Source: an uncultured Ruminococcus sp. (GTDB lineage Bacteria > Bacillota > Clostridia > Oscillospirales > Acutalibacteraceae). Taken from it: 15,725 nucleotides of DNA. Position numbers and translations under genes: made by a program. Positions 1-5,229 of this stretch are shown piece after piece (the stretch's first letter is position 1; every line of letters starts with the position of its first letter). The stretch is from positions 1 to 15,725 of the forward strand of contig CADCON010000243.1 of NCBI GenBank assembly GCA_902803035.1. Reading direction: 5' to 3'. Below the pieces are notes generated by a model that worked only from the letters and a program-made list of their open reading frames with translations, searched no databases and was not told where the DNA came from.

Positions 1-53
1 CCCCTGACCTTTTGAATGCCATTCAAACGCGCTCCCAACTGCGCTAATGCCCC
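1..53 (-). tRNA. tRNA-Ala (anticodon GGC), partial, 3' end outside the window
   Basis: Read on the minus strand from 53 the sequence folds as the 5' part of a tRNA. It has acceptor strand GGGGCAT, T8-A9, D stem GCGC/GCGC around an AGTTGGGA loop, G26, anticodon stem TTTGA/TCAAA around loop ATGGCAT (anticodon GGC), variable loop AGGTC, and the first T-arm bases AGGGG. The anticodon arm followed by AGGTCAG is typical of bacterial tRNA-Ala, which decodes GCC/GCU. The T loop and 3' acceptor strand lie beyond base 1, so the 3' end and any encoded CCA cannot be seen. A consensus promoter lies directly upstream. Confidence 0.9.
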
Positions 54-73
54 GTGCTTTCGACAGCTTCTAA

Positions 74-102
74 AGTATAACACAGCAATCATGAATTGTC
101 AA
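74..102 (-). promoter_or_regulatory. Sigma-A promoter of the tRNA-Ala gene
   Basis: On the minus strand a perfect -35 TTGACA (102-97) and -10 TATACT (79-74) are separated by 17 bp. The predicted start lies about 14 nt before the mature tRNA 5' end, as expected for a tRNA precursor. The promoter sits between the tRNA and yebC, so the tRNA has its own transcription start. Confidence 0.8.
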
Positions 103-155
103 GCTTTTTTTCGTAATTCCGGTTATTTTTTTTCTTATTCTGAAGAAAAGCAGAT

Positions 156-199
156 GAATGATTCCGGACCGGAAGAAAAAGCCGTATCCGGAATCATTC
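156..199 (-). terminator. Inverted repeat after yebC, possible weak terminator
   Basis: Perfect 12-bp arms GAATGATTCCGG (156-167) and CCGGAATCATTC (188-199) enclose 20 nt just past the yebC stop codon. On the minus strand the hairpin is followed by a loosely T-rich stretch (143-149), not a tight U run, so termination may be inefficient or factor-dependent. Confidence 0.45.
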
Positions 200-209
200 A
201 CAGGTGATC

Positions 210-947
210 TTACTCGGCGTTTTCCCAGTTGTGGAATACATTCTGGACATCATCGTTGTCCTCAAGCATATCCAGCAGCTTCTGCATTTTGACGGCCGCT
301 TCCTCATCCTCGATGGTGGAATAGGTGTCGGGCACCTGCTCCACATCGGCGGATACAAACGTGTAGCCCTTCTCCTCCAGCGCGGCGACAACCGCGTTGA
401 AATCGGCCGGATCGGTATAGATTTCAAACGCGTCGCCTTCCGCTACAAAATCCGAGCAGCCGGACTCCAGCGCGTCCTCCATCATCTGATCCTCTTCAAT
501 CTCGCCTTCCTCATTATCAATGACAATGACGCCCTTTTCCTGGAACATGAAGGACACACAGCCTGTGGTGCCCAGATTGCCGCCGAACTTGTCAAAATAA
601 TGCCTGAGATCGGCCGCCGTTCTGTTGCGGTTGTCGGTAAGCGTTTCGACAATCACCGCGATGCCGCAGGGGCCATAGCCTTCATAGGTGAGAGATTCGT
701 AGGTCTTTCCGTCGTTCTCGCCGGAAGCCTTCTTGATAATGCGTTCAATATTTTCGTTGGGAACATTATTGGCCTTGGCCTTGGCAATGCAGTCGCGCAG
801 CTTGGCGTTGGCTGAAGGATCCGCGCTGCCGCCTTCGCGCACGGCGATGGCGATTTCACGGCCGATTTTGGTGAATATCTTGGCTCTTGCCCCGTCGATT
901 TTTTCTTTCTTTCTTTTGATTGTGCTCCATTTTGAATGTCCTGACAT
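210..947 (-). CDS. yebC: YebC/PmpR family protein (TACO1-like), transcriptional or translational regulator
   Basis: A 245-residue protein, the usual length of the family. The N-terminus carries the family signature: MSGHSKW, then a basic segment ending near IFTKIGREI (about residues 1-34). Around residue 65 it has the NNVPNENIERIIKK helix, and a later segment with YEGYGP and GNLGTTGCVSFMF is also typical. Known family roles are DNA-binding regulation (PmpR, YebC) and, more recently, easing ribosome stalling at polyproline-type motifs; which applies here cannot be read from sequence. The start is ATG at 947 because an AGGAGG box (962-957) lies 9 nt upstream and homology begins there; the frame stays open further upstream but that part is non-homologous. 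The gene is monocistronic with its own promoter. The three Pro-rich proteins encoded nearby could make a translational role locally relevant, but that is speculation. Confidence 0.93.
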   Translation of the reverse strand: MSGHSKWSTIKRKKEKIDGARAKIFTKIGREIAIAVREGGSADPSANAKLRDCIAKAKANNVPNENIERIIKKASGENDGKTYESLTYEGYGPCGIAVIVETLTDNRNRTAADLRHYFDKFGGNLGTTGCVSFMFQEKGVIVIDNEEGEIEEDQMMEDALESGCSDFVAEGDAFEIYTDPADFNAVVAALEEKGYTFVSADVEQVPDTYSTIEDEEAAVKMQKLLDMLEDNDDVQNVFHNWENAE

Positions 948-999
948 TGGATCACGCCTCCTGTGTGCTTTGAAATATATTGAAAAATTAATCTTATTT

Positions 1000-1028
1000 A
1001 TTATAATACGAATGCTTCCGTTTGACAA
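1000..1028 (-). promoter_or_regulatory. Sigma-A promoter of yebC
   Basis: On the minus strand -35 TTGTCA (1028-1023) and -10 TATAAT (1005-1000) are separated by 17 bp. The leader is about 45 nt and contains the AGGAGG ribosome binding site. Confidence 0.75.
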
Positions 1029-1119
1029 GCCTTATTTTAATTTTTTTAACTAAAACAAAATACCGGACAGCATGACGAAAAAAATAATGAAAATCAGACA
1101 GATTTTTTTTAATTTTATA

Positions 1120-1148
1120 TTTACAAATTGTATTTAATTTGCTATAAT
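1120..1148 (+). promoter_or_regulatory. Sigma-A promoter of the Pro/Gln-rich membrane protein genes
   Basis: -35 TTTACA (1120-1125) and -10 TATAAT (1143-1148) with a 17-bp spacer in a very AT-rich intergenic region. It divides the 948-1198 gap with the divergent yebC promoter. No other promoter was evident before the second and third genes, so it probably drives all three. No operator with long arms was seen. Confidence 0.7.
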
Positions 1149-1198
1149 ATGAATGAGCAGATTTGCTTAAAATCTTTTTTATGAAAGGAATTTCAAAA

Positions 1199-1696
1199 AT
1201 GGACAACCCAAACAACAACTACACCAATTTCAACGGCTACCAGACTCCCCCCACTACGGATCCGAACGCTGTTCCGCAGCAGCAGGTTCCGCAGCAGCCT
1301 CAGCAGTCCCCCTATCAGCAGACCCCTTATATGTATGGTGCCAATCAGCAGATTCCCTATAACCCCTACCAGGTTCCGGTTCAGCAGGAATCCAAACATA
1401 AGAGCATCGTACTCGGCATTCTTTCGATTATCATTCCGATTATAAGCTGTACCTACCTCTCTCCCATCGGTCTGATTCTCGCTATTATCGGCGTTATCCG
1501 CAACAAGAAATCGGTTGTTTCCTGGATTGGTCTGGTTATCAGCCTTCTCGCGCTTGCATTTCTTGCTTTCGTTATCTATCTCATTCTCAATCCTGATGAA
1601 TACAGAGCCTTCCTCGAGATGTCCGGACAGTATTCCCAAGAAGAAATCGATGCTTTAGTAAGTCAGCTTCCTGGCTTTATCGCTTTTATCCGTTAA
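1199..1696 (+). CDS. Small membrane protein with Pro/Gln/Tyr-rich N-terminus and DUF4190-like domain (paralogue 1)
   Basis: A 165-residue protein. Residues 1-65 are hydrophilic and rich in Asn, Pro, Gln and Tyr, with no signal peptide. Two hydrophobic stretches follow (about 69-100 and 107-130), the first probably a re-entrant or double helix broken near SCTYLSP, with the basic turn RNKKS between them. This layout matches DUF4190-type proteins, whose function is unknown. A hydrophilic tail (131-165) contains acidic SQEEIDAL and a short hydrophobic end. The start is ATG at 1199 because GAAAGGA (1183-1189) lies 9 nt upstream; an in-frame TTG at 1163 has no such site and would add unrelated residues. 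It is first of three related genes in a row, 53 bp before the next. A role in envelope organisation or as a membrane adaptor is a guess. Confidence 0.82.
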   Translation: MDNPNNNYTNFNGYQTPPTTDPNAVPQQQVPQQPQQSPYQQTPYMYGANQQIPYNPYQVPVQQESKHKSIVLGILSIIIPIISCTYLSPIGLILAIIGVIRNKKSVVSWIGLVISLLALAFLAFVIYLILNPDEYRAFLEMSGQYSQEEIDALVSQLPGFIAFIR

Positions 1697-1707
1697 TCAC
1701 TCTGTCA

Positions 1708-1721
1708 ACAGATTAATCTGT
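1708..1721. repeat. 14-bp perfect palindrome between paralogues 1 and 2
   Basis: ACAGATTAATCTGT is fully self-complementary and sits in the 53-bp gap just after the stop codon of the first gene. It has no loop and no T run, so it is not a terminator. It may be chance in AT-rich DNA or a small processing or binding site. Confidence 0.3.
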
Positions 1722-1749
1722 CATCATATCATTGAAAGGAACTTTATCT

Positions 1750-2148
1750 ATGAACAACGATTACAACTTCAACAACCAGCAGAACAATACCGGTTATAAT
1801 CCTGATCCTAATCAGCAGCAGCCTTATCAGCAGCAGCCCTATCAGCAGCAGCCCTACCAGCAGTATGCCCCCTATCCCCCTGTGCAGGTACAGAAGGAAT
1901 CCAACACAATGGGCATTCTTTCCATTGTGTTCTCCGCCCTCGGCATTTTCTGCTGCGGCATTCCGTTCGGCATTACCGGTATCATCCTGGGCGCATTGTT
2001 TGCCAAGAAGAACAAGAAGTCTCCTCTCGGCTGGATTGGACTCGGTATCGGTATTCTTGCCGTTATCCTTGCGATTGCTTCTCTGGCGGCAATGGGAGGC
2101 GTTGAAGGATACACTGAAATGCTCGAGAATATCACCAATCAGATGTAA
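1750..2148 (+). CDS. Small membrane protein with QQQPY repeats and DUF4190-like domain (paralogue 2)
   Basis: A 132-residue protein of the same design as its neighbours. The N-terminal 50 residues are Asn/Gln/Pro/Tyr-rich, with three exact QQQPY copies (residues 22-36). A hydrophobic stretch (about 53-86, with FCCGIPFG in the middle), a basic turn AKKNKKSPLG and a second hydrophobic stretch (94-115) follow. A short acidic tail completes it. The hydrophobic part resembles paralogue 1 in order and spacing (GILSIVFSALGIF against GILSIIIPIIS, then WIGL in both). The start is ATG at 1750, 9 nt after GAAAGGA (1734-1740); a TTG at 1732 overlaps that site and is rejected. Function is unknown. With no signal peptide the repeat arm is probably cytoplasmic, but topology is not proven. 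Confidence 0.82.
   Translation: MNNDYNFNNQQNNTGYNPDPNQQQPYQQQPYQQQPYQQYAPYPPVQVQKESNTMGILSIVFSALGIFCCGIPFGITGIILGALFAKKNKKSPLGWIGLGIGILAVILAIASLAAMGGVEGYTEMLENITNQM
1813..1857 (+). repeat. Three tandem 15-bp units encoding QQQPY
   Basis: Three consecutive 15-bp units of the form cagcagcagccytay encode residues 22-36 of paralogue 2 and differ only at third codon positions. Because the unit is a multiple of three, gain or loss of a unit would keep the frame. Confidence 0.75.
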
Positions 2149-2189
2149 TTGTTTTCCCATCTCGCATACACAAAAAGGAGTGACTTGAT

Positions 2190-2864
2190 TTGGATAACAA
2201 TCCTGTCGATCTCAACAAAGATCAAACAGATATCGTGAACGAATGGAAACCTGATGCATCTCCAAATGCAGCTGATATCCCGGTGCCGAACGCTTCTGAT
2301 ATTCAGATGCCTGAAATTCCGACCATTTCAGAAACTGACACAGTAACAGAATTCCCTTCTGCCAATCAGAATCCTGTTCAGCAGTCTTACGCGCAGCAGC
2401 CTTACGCGCAGCAACCTTATACGCAGCAGCCTTACGCGCAACAGCCCTACGCGCAGCAGCCCTATCAGCAGCAGCCCTACGCGAATCCTCAGCCTTATGC
2501 ACAGCAGCCTTTCTCGCAACAGACGCAGCAGTCCTACGGACAACAGACGCAGCAGTCCTACGCGAATCCCCAGCCTTATGCACAGCAGCCTTACTATCAG
2601 TATGCGCCGGTTAATCCTTCGATTGTGAATCCTGTGCCTTCTGATGGTTTTGCAATCGCGTCACTTATCTGCGGTATCTCTGGATTTTTTGCCTGCTGCA
2701 CGGTAATTCCTTCCCTTCTCGCTATTATTTTCAGCGTTGTTTCCAAAGCGAAAAATGACGGCACACGTCCGACCGGCTTTTCCACTGCCGGTCTGATATT
2801 GGGTATTCTTGGTCTGATTCTCAATCTGATCATTATTGCCGGCATGATTGCAAGCAACAGTTAA
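2190..2864 (+). CDS. Membrane protein with long QQPYA-type repeat arm and DUF4190 domain (paralogue 3)
   Basis: A 224-residue protein, the longest of the trio. Residues 1-60 are acidic and Pro/Ser/Thr-rich without repeats. Residues 64-136 are a low-complexity arm of QQPYA/QQPYT/QQPYQ units, a duplicated ANPQPYAQQP block (98-107 and 125-134) and a duplicated QQTQQSY block (110-116 and 118-124). A DUF4190-like hydrophobic pair follows at about 154-184 and 199-220, joined by a basic loop KAKNDGTRPTG; the core GFAIASLICGISG is characteristic of that family. The start is TTG at 2190, since AAGGAG (2175-2180) is 9 nt upstream and no ATG is available. It lies 41 bp after paralogue 2, so co-transcription is likely, and a strong hairpin terminator follows. 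Function unknown. Confidence 0.83.
   Translation: MDNNPVDLNKDQTDIVNEWKPDASPNAADIPVPNASDIQMPEIPTISETDTVTEFPSANQNPVQQSYAQQPYAQQPYTQQPYAQQPYAQQPYQQQPYANPQPYAQQPFSQQTQQSYGQQTQQSYANPQPYAQQPYYQYAPVNPSIVNPVPSDGFAIASLICGISGFFACCTVIPSLLAIIFSVVSKAKNDGTRPTGFSTAGLILGILGLILNLIIIAGMIASNS
2379..2597 (+). repeat. In-frame tandem repeat region encoding QQPYA-like units
   Basis: The stretch is built from 15-bp units (cagcagccttacgcg and variants, about 2379-2480). Two near-identical 30-bp blocks encode ANPQPYAQQP, starting at residues 98 and 125 and differing by one base. A 21-bp QQTQQSY block is duplicated between them. All units are multiples of three, so recombination or slippage would change arm length without breaking the gene. 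Confidence 0.85.
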
Positions 2865-2914
2865 GACGCTTCCGGCTTGAAGCTAAAGAAATCCTCCATA
2901 CTCTCCCCAGACTG

Positions 2915-2956
2915 AAAAAGCGGCTTCGTTTCATGACTGAAACAAAGCCGCTTTTT
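2915..2956. terminator. Bidirectional intrinsic terminator between paralogue 3 and rbr
   Basis: Arms 2915-2933 and 2938-2956 pair over 19 bp with one mismatch around a TGAC tetraloop. The stem starts with five A and ends with five T, so a U run follows the GC-rich core in both directions. It lies between two convergent units and can serve both. Confidence 0.93.
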
Positions 2957-2999
2957 GTGCGGGTCAGGAAAAGCAGGTTGAACCGATTCGGCGTTTTCC

Positions 3000-3533
3000 T
3001 CAGTAATTCTCTTTTCTCACTTCGAAGAAGCTCTGCGGGTGGTTGCAGACCGGACAGACGTCCGGCGCTTTTTTGCCCATAACCAGATGACCGCAGTTGC
3101 GGCATTCCCACATGGTTTCCTCGCTCTTTTCAAACACCGCCTGCATATCGACATTGCTCAGCAGCGCGCGGTAGCGTTCCTCATGCGCCTTTTCGATCTG
3201 CGCGACCATGCGGAATTTCTCCGCGATTTCCGTGAAGCCTTCTTCCTCCGCCTCGCGCGCAAAACGCTCGTACATATCCGTCCATTCATAATTTTCGCCG
3301 TCAGCGGCTGCCGCCAGATTGGCGGCGGTGCTGCCGAGAGCGCCGAGCGTCTTGAACCAGATTTTGGCGTGTTCCTTCTCGTTCTCCGCTGTCTGAAGGA
3401 AGATGGCGGCGATCTGCTCAAAGCCTTCCTTTTTGGCGACACTGGCAAAATAGGTGTACTTATTGCGGGCCTGGCTCTCGCCGGCAAACGCTGCCATCAG
3501 ATTCGCTTCTGTGCGGCTTCCTTTTAATTCCAT
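3000..3533 (-). CDS. rbr: Rubrerythrin (peroxide reductase)
   Basis: A 177-residue cytoplasmic protein that reduces hydrogen peroxide to water in anaerobes. The ferritin-like four-helix domain (about 1-130) carries the diiron ligands: E19 in AGESQARN, the E52-x-x-H55 pair, E94/E97-region acids and the E114-x-x-H117 pair. The C-terminal rubredoxin domain (about 141-177) has C144/C147 and C160/C163 for one Fe(SCys)4 site. Length and order match classical rubrerythrin. The start is ATG at 3533, preceded by an AAAGGGG box. It lies 23 bp behind the Hrb gene and shares its promoter, which suits electron transfer from flavin and rubredoxin to Rbr. No defects seen. Confidence 0.97.
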   Translation of the reverse strand: MELKGSRTEANLMAAFAGESQARNKYTYFASVAKKEGFEQIAAIFLQTAENEKEHAKIWFKTLGALGSTAANLAAAADGENYEWTDMYERFAREAEEEGFTEIAEKFRMVAQIEKAHEERYRALLSNVDMQAVFEKSEETMWECRNCGHLVMGKKAPDVCPVCNHPQSFFEVRKENY

Positions 3534-3556
3534 CAGTCATTTCCCCTTTGGTCAGA

Positions 3557-4162
3557 TTATAATTTTTCAAAATCCTCCGCGCCGTGTTTGCAGAGCGGAC
3601 AGATGAAGTCGGGCGGCAGCTCGTCGCCTTCGTAGATATATCCGCAGATCTTGCAGCGGAATCCCTTCTTGGTGCCTGCCTCCGCGGGCTTTGGCTTGAC
3701 ATTGGCGTGGTAATAGGAATAGGTCATGGCCTCTTCTCCACTGAGAACGCCGCAGTCGGCCACTCTGGCAATGAACATCGTGTGAGTGCCGAGATCCACG
3801 GAAGAGATCACCCACCCGCTGATAAAGGCGCAGGCATGATCCGTCAGCCGCATAAGGCCGTTTCCGGTGCGTTCCGCTCCGTCGAAGCCCTTGAATTTGT
3901 CGGCGGTCCTTCCGCTCTGAAAACCGAAACGCTCAAAAACGGAAAACGGCGCGGTGACGTCGAGAATGCTGACATTGAATTTGTTCGTAGCTGCGATCAT
4001 GTCATGCGTGAGATTCTGCTTGTTGACCGTGACGGCAATGAACATGGGCGACGAGGTCACCTGCACCACCGTGTTGACAATACAAGCGTTATCCTTATCA
4101 TCCTGACGGCTGCTCAGAACAAACAGTCCATATTGGATTTTCTGCAATGCTTTCGTATCCAA
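3557..4162 (-). CDS. hrb: Flavin reductase-like domain fused to rubredoxin (high-molecular-weight rubredoxin, Hrb type)
   Basis: A 201-residue two-domain electron carrier. Residues 1-150 form a flavin reductase-like (flavoredoxin) FMN-binding domain, with the family start LQKIQYGLFVLSS, SSPMFIAVTVNKQNLTHDMI and the GTHTMFIARVADCGVL segment. Residues about 166-201 form a rubredoxin with C170/C173 and C188/C191. In Moorella thermoacetica Hrb passes electrons from NADH to the flavodiiron protein FprA, and an FprA gene lies in this same cluster. I place the start at TTG 4162: GGAGG (4174-4170) is 7 nt upstream and the family N-terminus begins there; the longer TTG at 4177 would lie upstream of its own ribosome site. 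It is first gene of hrb-rbr, with a consensus promoter and a PerR-like box. It could also feed rubrerythrin. Confidence 0.93.
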   Translation of the reverse strand: MDTKALQKIQYGLFVLSSRQDDKDNACIVNTVVQVTSSPMFIAVTVNKQNLTHDMIAATNKFNVSILDVTAPFSVFERFGFQSGRTADKFKGFDGAERTGNGLMRLTDHACAFISGWVISSVDLGTHTMFIARVADCGVLSGEEAMTYSYYHANVKPKPAEAGTKKGFRCKICGYIYEGDELPPDFICPLCKHGAEDFEKL

Positions 4163-4190
4163 AAAAACACCTCCCAATTATTATGAGTAT

Positions 4191-4219
4191 ATTATACATT
4201 TTAATTCAGTCTTTGTCAA
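4191..4219 (-). promoter_or_regulatory. Consensus sigma-A promoter of hrb-rbr
   Basis: On the minus strand a perfect -35 TTGACA (4219-4214), 17-bp spacer and perfect -10 TATAAT (4196-4191). With such a strong core sequence the operon would probably need a repressor to be inducible. Confidence 0.85.
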
Positions 4220-4231
4220 TAATAATTATAA
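4217..4231 (-). promoter_or_regulatory. PerR-box-like operator over the hrb -35 region
   Basis: Minus-strand TTATAATTATTATTG matches the PerR consensus TTATAATnATTATAA at 12 of 14 defined positions and overlaps the hrb -35 by three bases. PerR is the peroxide-sensing Fur-family repressor of Firmicutes and is known to control rubrerythrin-type genes in Clostridium. The region is AT-rich, so chance similarity is possible. No perR gene is in the window. Confidence 0.45.
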
Positions 4232-4294
4232 ATTCATACTTTCCGGATTTTCTATTCTATAAAATTCTTGGGACAAATTCGGTAAAAAAATCAA

Positions 4295-4323
4295 TTGACT
4301 ATTAATTCCATAAATAATATAAT
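4295..4323 (+). promoter_or_regulatory. Sigma-A promoter of the Crp/Fnr regulator gene
   Basis: -35 TTGACT (4295-4300), 17-bp spacer and perfect -10 TATAAT (4318-4323). It diverges from the hrb promoter with about 75 bp between the two -35 boxes. Confidence 0.85.
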
Positions 4324-4328
4324 GCATA

Positions 4329-4345
4329 TGTAAATTGCATTTACA
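4329..4345. promoter_or_regulatory. Inverted repeat at the start point of the regulator gene, candidate autoregulatory operator
   Basis: TGTAAAT-TGC-ATTTACA has perfect 7-bp arms. It lies 5 bp after the -10 box, across the predicted start point. The TGTnA...TnACA layout resembles Crp/Fnr-family sites (classical TGTGA-N6-TCACA) though the central spacing is one base longer. In this position binding would repress. A lone TTTACA half-site lies at 4373-4378. Confidence 0.5.
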
Positions 4346-4383
4346 ACTATATTTTGGGTAAGTTAAGGGTTGTTTACACAATT

Positions 4384-5064
4384 ATGCACAGGTATATTGA
4401 TATTCTTAAGACAAATGATCTTTTCACAGGCATATGCACCGAGAACATAGGTAAGATTCTGGAGCTGTTCGACGCTAAAATTACTTATTTCGATGAAGGC
4501 GAATTTATATTCCGCTCCAACAGCGAGATGAACAGAATAGCTGTCTTTACCGAGGGCAGCGCGCAGATTATCAATGAGGACTTCTGGGGCAGCAGCACCG
4601 TTCTGGCGGAAATCGGCACGGGCGATATCTTTGGGGAAGCACATTCATTGATTCCCTACGATACGCCGACGGTCAGCGTCATTGCGTTATCCCCTTGTAC
4701 GGTTATCTTCATTGATATCGACTGCATTCTGACGCCGATTCCTGAAATCAGCGATTGTCAGAGCCAGCTTCGCAGCAATCTGATGAGAATTATGGCGAGA
4801 AAGCTGGTGACTCACGCACGCAAGATCGAGCATATTTCCAGGCGTTCCACCCGTCAGAAGCTCCTCTCCTATTTTTCCGAGCAGATGAGCAGACATCAGT
4901 CCCCTGCGTTCGACATACCGTTCACCCGTCAGCAGCTGGCGGATTATCTGTCGGTTGATCGCAGTGCCATGTCCAGCGAATTGAGCAGAATGCAGAAGGA
5001 CGGGCTTATCCGATATAATCTCAATCATATAGAGCTTATCGTGAATGATGAATGCGTTTCTTAG
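4384..5064 (+). CDS. Crp/Fnr-family transcriptional regulator
   Basis: A 226-residue regulator. Residues about 28-115 are the cyclic-nucleotide-binding-like beta barrel (IGTGDIFGEAHSLI at 77-90), 118-147 the dimer helix, and 151-215 a winged helix-turn-helix of the Crp type, with recognition region TRQQLADYLSVDRSAMSSEL (181-200). The arginine that contacts cAMP phosphate in true CRP is not seen after GEAHSL, so cAMP sensing is doubtful. Five cysteines (18, 105, 114, 125, 224) do not match the Fnr 4Fe-4S spacing; haem, redox or other ligands stay possible. The start is ATG 4384; AAGGG (4365-4369) is rather far (14 nt), and an in-frame TTG at 4354 has no site. Divergence from hrb-rbr and adjacency to fprA suggest control of this nitrosative/oxidative stress cluster; the target set is inferred. 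Confidence 0.87.
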   Translation: MHRYIDILKTNDLFTGICTENIGKILELFDAKITYFDEGEFIFRSNSEMNRIAVFTEGSAQIINEDFWGSSTVLAEIGTGDIFGEAHSLIPYDTPTVSVIALSPCTVIFIDIDCILTPIPEISDCQSQLRSNLMRIMARKLVTHARKIEHISRRSTRQKLLSYFSEQMSRHQSPAFDIPFTRQQLADYLSVDRSAMSSELSRMQKDGLIRYNLNHIELIVNDECVS

Positions 5065-5069
5065 ATGTG

Positions 5070-5113
5070 CGCCGCCGGTTTGACATGAGGGCATAACCGG
5101 CGGCGGCTTTTTT
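5070..5113 (+). terminator. Intrinsic terminator after the regulator gene
   Basis: A GC-rich stem (GCCGCCGGTT 5071-5080 with AACCGGCGGC 5095-5104, extendable by one pair) with a 14-nt loop, closely followed by six T (5108-5113). It separates the regulator from fprA, which has its own promoter immediately downstream. Confidence 0.9.
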
Positions 5114-5124
5114 ATTTCCTGTTG

Positions 5125-5153
5125 TTGACTTTTGCGGGAGAAAATGGTATCAT
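5125..5153 (+). promoter_or_regulatory. Sigma-A promoter of fprA
   Basis: -35 TTGACT (5125-5130), 17-bp spacer and -10 TATCAT (5148-5153). The leader to the ATG is about 70 nt. The -35 hexamer is the same as that of the regulator gene. Confidence 0.8.
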
Positions 5154-5160
5154 GAATACG

Positions 5161-5201
5161 TGCTGTAATTCCTGCCACACCTATCATCTTGTAATACAGC
5201 A
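5161..5201 (+). promoter_or_regulatory. Inverted repeat in the fprA 5' leader
   Basis: Perfect 7-bp arms TGCTGTA (5161-5167) and TACAGCA (5195-5201) enclose 27 nt and begin at the predicted transcript start. It could be a 5' stem-loop or an operator. The loop is long, so the evidence is weak. Confidence 0.3.
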
Positions 5202-5229
5202 AATACTATTATGTAAGGATTTGATATTC

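Noticed and set aside
948..1028. 27-residue N-terminal extension of YebC
   Set aside because: The AGGAGG site and family homology place the start at 947; the extension would run through the ribosome site and the yebC promoter.
2379..2597. CRISPR-like repeat array
   Set aside because: The repeats are 15-bp coding units without spacers, in frame within a membrane protein gene.
2190..2864. Secreted or cell-wall Pro-rich protein
   Set aside because: No signal peptide or sortase motif; the hydrophobic part is C-terminal and DUF4190-like.
4163..4177. Longer Hrb start at TTG 4177
   Set aside because: It lies upstream of and across the GGAGG that correctly spaces TTG 4162.
3584..4186. Plus-strand open frame of 200 codons opposite hrb
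   Set aside because: Shadow of hrb; it also runs into the hrb ribosome site and promoter region.
4384..5064. Fnr-type 4Fe-4S regulator
   Set aside because: The cysteines are not in the N-terminal cluster spacing of Fnr; only a general Crp/Fnr-family call is supported.
5122..5229. 36-residue N-terminal extension of FprA
   Set aside because: It would start upstream of the -35 box of the fprA promoter and is not homologous to the family.
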